Source of the DNA: JADJQU01 sp035490315
GTDB taxonomy: Bacteria > Planctomycetota > UBA1135 > GCA-002686595
Direction of reading: 5' to 3'
NCBI GenBank assembly: GCA_035490315.1
Contig: DATHET010000055.1
Span: 1-10,746, forward strand
Length of the DNA: 10,746 nt
Every line of letters starts with the position of its first letter. The first letter of the stretch is position 1. Below the pieces are notes generated by a model. It saw only the letters and a program-made list of their open reading frames with translations. It was not told the DNA's origin and did no database searches. The position numbers were made by a program, and so were the translations under genes. This document shows, in pieces, positions 6,306-10,746 of this stretch.

Positions 6306-7411
6306 GGCACACCCGCCGTGGTCTTGCGCCAGCGCAGCGCGAACAAGGCCAGGTCGCTGGCGTCGACCGTGTGGCCGCTGCGCGCCTTGCGCTCGAGCCG
6401 GCCGAGATCCGCGGACATCGCCCGCCACCCTGGCAGGTCGCGCGCACCGAGCGAGGCCTGGAACTCGCGCATCTGGAAAGCGCTCACGCCGATTTCCTTG
6501 GCGGCATCCTCGGGCGACTTCCCGGCGCTGGTCGCGTGGCTCGCGGCGAGGCCGCGGCGCACCTGGGCGCGCAGACCGCTGAAGAGGATCTCGCGCAGGG
6601 CGTCGGGCTTGATCTCGAGCTTGCCGTCCTTGCTCTTGTAGCCGGAGTGGAACAGGCCCTCGTTGCCGGTCAAGGCGGACTTCAGGTCGCCGCGCGCGAG
6701 AGCGGCGGCGAGATCGAAGGGCGAGACGGGCGCGGCGGCGTCGAGGCGTTCGAAGAACTCGCGCGCGTCGGAGTGGCGGAATTCGCCGAGCTTGCTGTCG
6801 AGCGCGCCGAGCTCGCCGCCGACCGCCGCGACCAGCAGCACGGCCTGGTCGGAGGTGAGCTTGAGGCCCATCGATTTCGCGCGAGCGAGAACCCACTCGC
6901 ACACTTCGGTGCGGCGCGGATCGGGATTGCGCTCCCAGGGCGCGGGCTTGTCGTACAGCTTGCGGAATGTGAGCACCTTTCCGCCGCTCGCGATCAAGGC
7001 CTTGACCGTCGGGTTGTCGACGCGCAGTCCTTCGGCGACCAGGACCAGCGTGCCGGCGCCCGCGGTCAGGAATTTCGCGATGGCGCGCGCGACGGGCCGC
7101 TCTTTCTCCTTGCCCTCGCCCTTCTTGAGCAGGTCTTCCGGCGCCTGGATGACCACCAGTCGGCCGCTGGAGAAGAGTCCCCCGCCGAGCAGATCGTCCT
7201 GCACGCGCTGCGCGTCGAAGCCGGATTCCTTCGTGTCGTGCGAGCAGAGCTCGAGCTCCTGATTCCGCGCGCGCTCGCGCACCAGATCGATCGCCGCGTT
7301 CTTGTAGAACAGCTCTTCGCCGCGCACGACGTAGCCTGGCGCGAGCTTTCCGCCGCCAAGTTCCGCGCGCAGCCCCTCGAGGACTTCTTCGGGATGCGCT
7401 TCTCTCGCCAC
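6302..7411 (-). CDS. holA: DNA polymerase III delta subunit (clamp loader)
   Basis: HolA opens the beta sliding clamp as part of the clamp-loader complex of the replisome. The product has 369 residues, near the family's usual 320-350. Signatures are modest, as usual for this diverged family: GYVVRGEELFYKNAAIDLVRE-like start (26-46), GLFSSGRLVVIQ (78-89), the GTLVLVAEG strand (120-128), KVLTFRKLY (145-153), WVLARAKSMGLKLTSDQAVLLVAAVGGELGALDSKLGE (173-210), which matches the lid helices around the 'nDl..l..El.kL' pattern, and a helical C-terminal collar with ALRWRKT at the end. The GTG start at 7411 lies 10 bp after the ubiA stop and seven bases after a TAGAAT box; no Shine-Dalgarno sequence is evident. 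The TGA stop overlaps mutL's GTG. The assignment is confident though the sequence is divergent. Confidence 0.85.
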   Translation of the reverse strand: MAREAHPEEVLEGLRAELGGGKLAPGYVVRGEELFYKNAAIDLVRERARNQELELCSHDTKESGFDAQRVQDDLLGGGLFSSGRLVVIQAPEDLLKKGEGKEKERPVARAIAKFLTAGAGTLVLVAEGLRVDNPTVKALIASGGKVLTFRKLYDKPAPWERNPDPRRTEVCEWVLARAKSMGLKLTSDQAVLLVAAVGGELGALDSKLGEFRHSDAREFFERLDAAAPVSPFDLAAALARGDLKSALTGNEGLFHSGYKSKDGKLEIKPDALREILFSGLRAQVRRGLAASHATSAGKSPEDAAKEIGVSAFQMREFQASLGARDLPGWRAMSADLGRLERKARSGHTVDASDLALFALRWRKTTAGVP

Positions 7412-7418
7412 GCCGCGG

Positions 7419-7424
7419 ATTCTA
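7419..7424 (-). promoter_or_regulatory. candidate internal -10 box for holA-mutL
   Basis: TAGAAT on the minus strand matches five of six -10 consensus positions and ends seven bases before the GTG of holA. Its first three bases are the TAG stop codon of the upstream ubiA-like gene. A weak TTGGAT (7440-7445) lies 15 bases further up. It could drive holA and mutL separately from the quinone genes, as a leaderless mRNA. Confidence 0.4.
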
Positions 7425-8306
7425 GCCGGAGAAGCCCAGATCCAAGGCGAGCCCAGCGAACAGCCCGACGCCGATCCAACCGTTCAGCGTGAAGAAGGCG
7501 AGGTTGACACGGCTCAAGTCGTCGGCGCGCACGACGCGGTGCTCGAGGACGAGCAGCAGCGCCGTCAATCCGATCGAGGCCGCATAGATCCAGCCCAGCT
7601 CTGCCTGCCACCAGGCGAGGACCAGGAAGCCGACGGTCAAGACGTGCAAGCCGCGCGAGCACTGCAGCGCGCGAGCCACGCCGAAACGCGCCGGGATCGA
7701 ATGCAGCCTGGCCTTGCGATCGAAGTCGGCGTCCTGGCAGGCGTAGATCAGGTCGAAGCCCGCGACCCAGGTCAGCACGGCGGCGGCGATCCAGGTCGGG
7801 ACCCAGGCCTGCCTGTCGATCACGCCGCGCACGGCAAGCCAGGCACCCAAGGGCGCCAGGGCCAGTGAGAGCCCGAGCACCGCGTGGCACAGCCAGGTGA
7901 AGCGCTTGGTCCAGCTGTAGGAGAGCAACACGAAGAGCACCAGCGGCGCGAGCTTCGCGCACAGGGGATTGAGCTGGGCCGCGGCGGTCACGAACACGCC
8001 GGAGCTCGCGATCACGAGCAGCACGACGCTCTTCCCCGTCAATTTCCCCGCGGGCAGCTCGCGCGAGCGCGTGCGCGGATTGCGCGCGTCGATGTCGCGG
8101 TCGACGATGCGGTTGAAGCCCATGGCCGCGGTGCGCGCCGCGACGCAGGCGAGCACGATCCATCCCAGGGTCGCCAGCGGCGGCGTGCCGCGCGCGGCGA
8201 GCCAGGCACCCTGCAGCGCGAAGGGCAGGGCGAAGATCGAGTGCGAGAAGCGCACGAGGCTGGCGTAGCTCTCGAGCTCCCCCACCGCGGCACCGATGCG
8301 GCTCAT
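7422..8306 (-). CDS. mqnP: UbiA-family polyprenyltransferase, probably MqnP of the futalosine menaquinone pathway
   Basis: This integral membrane enzyme would attach the polyprenyl tail to an aromatic ring precursor. It has 294 residues with about eight or nine hydrophobic helices. Both aspartate motifs are intact: NRIVDRDID (Asn65, Asp69, Asp73), which binds the prenyl diphosphate through Mg2+, followed by ARNPRTRSRELPAG (74-87); and DLIYACQDADFD (Asp185, Asp192, Asp196), followed by RKARLHSIPARFG (197-209). The 'YAxQDxxFDxxxxLhSIPxxFG' form is typical of the UbiA-like group found in menaquinone makers using the futalosine route. UbiX and MenG homologues directly upstream support quinone synthesis. 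No UbiD-like decarboxylase or mqnA-E gene is visible here. The alternative is true 4-hydroxybenzoate prenylation (UbiA). The family is certain, the pathway inferred. The ATG overlaps the ubiX stop as ATGA. Confidence 0.88.
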   Translation of the reverse strand: MSRIGAAVGELESYASLVRFSHSIFALPFALQGAWLAARGTPPLATLGWIVLACVAARTAAMGFNRIVDRDIDARNPRTRSRELPAGKLTGKSVVLLVIASSGVFVTAAAQLNPLCAKLAPLVLFVLLSYSWTKRFTWLCHAVLGLSLALAPLGAWLAVRGVIDRQAWVPTWIAAAVLTWVAGFDLIYACQDADFDRKARLHSIPARFGVARALQCSRGLHVLTVGFLVLAWWQAELGWIYAASIGLTALLLVLEHRVVRADDLSRVNLAFFTLNGWIGVGLFAGLALDLGFSG

Positions 8307-8989
8307 GGTCGTTTCGCCGCCGGCGGCTGACTCAAGGGATCATCGGGAGGCGGCGCGCCGGTGCCCGGATCCTCGGCTGGAATTTCCAGGCCCTTCCAGC
8401 GCGCTCCGACCTGGTTGGCGAGCCCCAGGCGATCGAGGATCTTGCCGACCACGTGGGCGACGAGATCGTCGATGGTCTTCGGCGCGTGGTAGAAGCCCGG
8501 GCTCGCGGGCAGGATCACCGCTCCCAGGCGCGCCATGCGCAGCAGATTCTCGAGGTGGATCTGCGACAGCGGCGCTTCGCGCGGAACGAGCAGCAGCGGC
8601 CGGCCCTCCTTGAGCGCCACGTCCGCCGCGCGCTCGACCAGATTCGAGCTGAAGCCGACGCTGACGCGCGCCAGGGTTCCCATGGAGCAGGGACACAGGA
8701 TCACGCCGCCGGTCAGCGAAGTCCCCGACGAAGGCGGCGCTTCCACCGCGCGCGAATCGAAGACGCGCACCGCCGGCGCGATGTCGGCCCCCAGCCAGCT
8801 TTCGAGGTTGCGCGCGAGCCATTCACCATGGACTCCCGCTTCGACGCCGAGCTCGTGGCGCAGCACCTTGCAGCCCGCGTCGGTGGCCGACACGTCGACG
8901 GCGGCGCCGGCGCGCACCAGGGCGCGGATCAGCGCGGCGGCGTAGGCCTGGCCGCTCGCGCCCGTGATGCCGACGAAGTAGCGCTTCAT
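8303..8989 (-). CDS. ubiX: flavin prenyltransferase UbiX (MqnM-type role likely)
   Basis: UbiX joins dimethylallyl phosphate to FMN, making the prenyl-FMN cofactor that UbiD-type decarboxylases need. The 228-residue protein starts KRYFVGITGASGQAYA (2-17), the FMN-binding Rossmann start. SLTGGVILCPCSMGTLARV (91-109), with its PCSM loop, follows, then VERAADVALKEGRPLLLVPREAPLSQIHLENLLRMARLGAVILPASPGFYHAPKTIDDLV (118-177), which carries the family's VPREAPL, IHLxN and FYxxPxTIDDLV signatures. The last 28 residues or so are a Pro/Asp-rich tail longer than the usual end. The ATG at 8989 gives the standard start and overlaps the CPBP gene's stop (ATGA); its own TGA overlaps the ubiA-like start in the same way. 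The partner decarboxylase must be encoded elsewhere. Confidence 0.95.
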   Translation of the reverse strand: MKRYFVGITGASGQAYAAALIRALVRAGAAVDVSATDAGCKVLRHELGVEAGVHGEWLARNLESWLGADIAPAVRVFDSRAVEAPPSSGTSLTGGVILCPCSMGTLARVSVGFSSNLVERAADVALKEGRPLLLVPREAPLSQIHLENLLRMARLGAVILPASPGFYHAPKTIDDLVAHVVGKILDRLGLANQVGARWKGLEIPAEDPGTGAPPPDDPLSQPPAAKRP

Positions 8990-9783
8990 GCGAGTACGTC
9001 CGGATCGATGCCGACCAGGAGCCCCAAGTTGAACAGACCATGGGCCCAGGCCGCGACCCCGGGTCCGCGCAGGCGGTAGATCAGGCCGAGCAGGATGCCC
9101 GCGCAGGCGAGCCAGAGGAACAACGGCGCGGAGAACTCCATCCCGCCGTCCCACAGCCAGTGCGTGAAGCGGCGGAAGTGGAAACCCGCGAAGAAAATGG
9201 CCGAGCCGACCAGGGCGATCGGTTCCGCGAACAAGCGTTGCTCGCGCTCGCCCCAGTTGAGGCCGCGGGCGACGCGCACGAACGTCCAGTAGAACAGGCC
9301 GTAGAGGCCGACGCGGAAGACCAGCTCCTCGTACACGGCTCCGCCGAAGAAAAATGCCCCCGTGGCGAGCCCCGGCGCGGCGCGCGAGCTGTCCCAGGAG
9401 ACGTCGAGGCGATCCGTCCAGCGCGTGGCGAGGGCGGTCATGCCGATCAGCAAGGGCCCCAGAGTCAGCGCGGCGACCAGGCCTTCGAGCCAGATCCGCG
9501 CCACGGCATCCCGCACGCGGATCGCGTGGGCGCGGCAGAAGTACAGTGCCACCAGCGCGAAGGCAGCGAGCATGCCCCAGCGGATTCCGTCGGCCCAGGG
9601 CCGCACCGGCTCTAGCCACAGCCCGAGCAGGACCTCCGCCGCGTTGCGCCGCGCGCCTCCGAGCTCGCTCAGGCTGAGCTCGTAGCAGAGGAACATCGGC
9701 AGCATCGCGAGGTAGGCGGGCGAGAGTGGATGTCCGCTGTCCCGCGCGGGTGGCATCGCCGCCGGATTGCTGCGCGCGGCCAT
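8986..9783 (-). CDS. CPBP-family intramembrane metalloprotease (Rce1/Abi family)
   Basis: This gene encodes 265 residues of polytopic membrane protein. The family's glutamate and histidine motifs are present: YEELVFR (151-157, EExxxR), FFAGFHF (197-203, with His202 in FxxxH) and HGLFN (248-252, HxxxN). These form the active site in Rce1-like proteases. The C-terminal half is the PF02517-type domain; the N-terminal half adds about three hydrophobic helices. The natural substrate is unknown. In eukaryotes, relatives (Rce1) cleave prenylated CAAX proteins; bacterial ones act in peptide maturation, self-immunity or unknown roles. The ATG at 9783 directly abuts the menG stop (TGAATG) and its own stop overlaps ubiX, so it is firmly embedded among quinone genes. 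Whether that placement reflects function is inference. Confidence 0.88.
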   Translation of the reverse strand: MAARSNPAAMPPARDSGHPLSPAYLAMLPMFLCYELSLSELGGARRNAAEVLLGLWLEPVRPWADGIRWGMLAAFALVALYFCRAHAIRVRDAVARIWLEGLVAALTLGPLLIGMTALATRWTDRLDVSWDSSRAAPGLATGAFFFGGAVYEELVFRVGLYGLFYWTFVRVARGLNWGEREQRLFAEPIALVGSAIFFAGFHFRRFTHWLWDGGMEFSAPLFLWLACAGILLGLIYRLRGPGVAAWAHGLFNLGLLVGIDPDVLA

Positions 9784-10479
9784 TCAGCAGGCCTTGGGAA
9801 CGCGGCCCCAGTGCAGACAGGCGATCCCGCGCGTCAGCGTGCGAAAGCCGCATTCGACCAGGCCCACGGATTCGAGGTCGCGCTGGAACTGCTCGGGGCT
9901 GGGCCAGGCGGACACGGTGCGCGGCAGGTACATGTAGGCCTCCTCGTCCTTCGAGATCCAACGCCCGAAGGTCGGCAGGAGGCGCGTGAAGTAGAGGCGA
10001 TACGCCGGCCCGAGCACGGCGCCGCGCGGCGTGGTGAACTCGAGCACCAGGACGCGCCCGCCCGGCTTCGTGACCCGCGCCATCTCCGCCAACCCGGCGC
10101 GAGCGTCGGACAGGTTGCGCACGCCGAAGGCCACGCTGGTCACGTCGGCGCAGGCCGTGCGCAGCGGCAGGGCGAGGGCGTCGCCGTGCGCGAATATTGC
10201 CGGGTGCTTGGAGCGCGTCAGCTTGGCGCCGGCGTGGCTGAGCATCTCCGGCGTGAAGTCCACGCCGATCACCCGCGCCCCGCGCCGCGCGAAGGCTGCC
10301 GAGAGATCGCCGGTTCCGCAGCAGGCGTCGACCACCACGCGGCCTTCGACGTCGCCCGCCGCTTCGACGGTCTTGCGCCGCCAGGACCGGTCGATGCCCA
10401 TCGACAAAAGGTGATTGAGCAGGTCGTATCGTCCGCTGATGCGAGCGAACATCGCGCGGACTTGGGAAGGATCGGGCAT
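9784..10479 (-). CDS. menG: demethylmenaquinone methyltransferase (UbiE/MenG)
   Basis: MenG uses S-adenosylmethionine to methylate the ring of demethylmenaquinone, the last step of menaquinone synthesis. The protein has 231 residues. Family signatures run in order: VRAMFARISGRYDLLNHLLSMGIDRSWRR (7-35), the SAM-binding DACCGTGDL (51-59), GVDFTPEML (72-80), FGVRNLSDAR (118-127), KPGGRVLVLEF (138-148), LPTFGRWISKDEEAYMYLPRTV (168-189) and GIACLHWGRV (218-227). I chose the ATG at 10479, since homologues begin a few residues before VRxMF; in-frame ATG at 10530 and GTG at 10572 would add low-complexity residues across the promoter-like region. It starts the six-gene run and its stop abuts the CPBP start. 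With the UbiA-like enzyme being menaquinone-type, MenG is a better name than UbiE. Confidence 0.95.
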   Translation of the reverse strand: MPDPSQVRAMFARISGRYDLLNHLLSMGIDRSWRRKTVEAAGDVEGRVVVDACCGTGDLSAAFARRGARVIGVDFTPEMLSHAGAKLTRSKHPAIFAHGDALALPLRTACADVTSVAFGVRNLSDARAGLAEMARVTKPGGRVLVLEFTTPRGAVLGPAYRLYFTRLLPTFGRWISKDEEAYMYLPRTVSAWPSPEQFQRDLESVGLVECGFRTLTRGIACLHWGRVPKAC

Positions 10480-10491
10480 GGAAGGCGGCAG

Positions 10492-10500
10492 AGAATAGCA
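10492..10500 (-). promoter_or_regulatory. candidate extended -10 promoter of the menG run
   Basis: On the minus strand TG, one base, then TATTCT form an extended -10 element ending twelve bases before the menG ATG. No good -35 box is visible, which extended -10 promoters can lack. The mRNA leader would be only a few bases long. No Shine-Dalgarno sequence precedes the ATG. Confidence 0.4.
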
Positions 10501-10607
10501 GCCGCGACCGCCTGACGACTTTGCGACCATCGTCCACTCGACGCGCGCGAGCGACGACAGGGATCGCCACACGGATGCGGCGCCTCTGCGAGCTCGCGCC
10601 CAAGTGA

Positions 10608-10643
10608 AGCGGCGCCCGCGAGGTGATCCTCGCGAGCGCCGCT
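10608..10643 (-). terminator. strong imperfect hairpin downstream of the right-edge gene, probable terminator
   Basis: An outer 8-bp stem (10608-10615 with 10636-10643), one mismatch (10616/10635) and an inner 7-bp stem (10617-10623 with 10628-10634) close on a TGAT loop. The hairpin is very G:C-rich. It starts 25 bases after the stop codon of the minus-strand gene at the right edge and lies about 130 bases upstream of menG, where a terminator is expected. No T run follows on either strand, so it may act without one, or stabilise the 3' end of the transcript. Confidence 0.45.
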
Positions 10644-10668
10644 GTTCAAGCCGGGCGACCGGGTCGCT

Positions 10669-10746
10669 CTATTGACGCCAGTAGTCGCACAGTCCGGTGA
10701 TGCCCGTGGCGGGAATCGACTGGACTCCGGTGGTGTAGACGTTCGT
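10669..10746 (-). CDS. C-terminal 25 residues of an unidentified protein
   Basis: The frame is open from the right edge, ending ...GLCDYWRQ before a TAG at 10669-10671. The visible residues (TNVYTTGVQS, then IPATGITGLC) are Thr/Gly-rich and look like the end of a beta-rich, perhaps exported protein. Too little remains to name a family. The stop codon is followed by a strong hairpin, which supports a gene end here. Overall open-frame evidence is weak because only 26 codons are seen. Confidence 0.4.
   Translation of the reverse strand, partial: TNVYTTGVQSIPATGITGLCDYWRQ

Noticed and set aside
4701..6641. Long plus-strand open frame of 646 codons opposite mutL and holA
   Set aside because: Its translation is Arg/Gln/Ala/Gly-rich without motifs, as expected for the antisense of GC-rich genes, while the minus strand encodes clear MutL motifs.
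6306..6902. N-terminal extension of the mutL frame
   Set aside because: The added residues are out-of-frame holA; MutL proteins start just before the NQIAAGEV motif.
6371..7492. Plus-strand open frame of 373 codons opposite holA
   Set aside because: Antisense shadow with skewed composition; it also crosses the ubiA-holA boundary.
10480..10572. Longer menG starts (ATG 10530, GTG 10572)
   Set aside because: They add residues without similarity to the family and would place the start upstream of the promoter-like box.
8990..10603. N-terminal extension of the ubiX frame through the CPBP and menG genes
   Set aside because: Motif-free Arg-rich translation in the wrong frame of two recognisable genes; UbiX begins at KRYFVGITGASG.
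1..10746. Mobile element, CRISPR array, toxin-antitoxin pair, defence island or tRNA/rRNA gene
   Set aside because: No direct-repeat array, transposase or integrase motif, tRNA-like cloverleaf or rRNA signature was seen on either strand by eye. The CPBP protein alone, though sometimes called Abi, is not evidence of a phage-defence system here.

Overview
The window is about 10.7 kb of dense, GC-rich bacterial chromosome (my impression is roughly 70% G+C). It carries housekeeping genes on the minus strand and a few exported or unknown genes on the plus strand. I saw no transposase, integrase, CRISPR array, rRNA, tRNA or phage gene. The menaquinone-type prenyltransferase, MutL with an endonuclease motif, scarcity of Shine-Dalgarno sequences and lineage-specific exported proteins would fit a GC-rich Planctomycetota-like bacterium. 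That placement is inference, not proof.

Region by region. Positions 1-344 (+) hold the 3' end of a probable parvulin-type peptidyl-prolyl isomerase. Its tail overlaps, tail to tail, the end of a WecA/TagO-like glycosyl-1-phosphate transferase (292-1305, -). That gene is translationally coupled to nadD (1302-2084, -). A small lipoprotein gene (2184-2450, +) follows as a self-contained unit with a recognisable promoter and terminator. Then come miaA (2480-3409, -) and an unknown exported 326-residue protein (3533-4513, +).

The right half (4527-10479, -) reads as one six-gene run: menG, a CPBP-family membrane protease, ubiX, a UbiA-family prenyltransferase, holA and mutL. Every junction overlaps by 4 bp, abuts, or leaves only 10 bp. 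An imperfect 36-bp hairpin (10608-10643) and the C-terminus of another minus-strand gene (10669-10746) lie upstream of menG.

How the genes work together. The menG, ubiX and ubiA-like genes supply prenylation, prenyl-FMN cofactor formation and final methylation for menaquinone, most likely through the futalosine route. The CPBP protease sits between them. HolA (clamp-loader delta) and MutL (mismatch-repair endonuclease) share the 3' end of the run and are functionally linked through the beta sliding clamp. MiaA (tRNA modification), NadD (NAD synthesis) and the GT4 enzyme (envelope polymer initiation) are general housekeeping. I found no clearly new multi-gene system. The points most worth a second look are the TAnnnT boxes placed as if for leaderless transcripts, the plus-strand exported genes wedged into a minus-strand backbone (including between mutL and miaA), and the protease in the quinone run.
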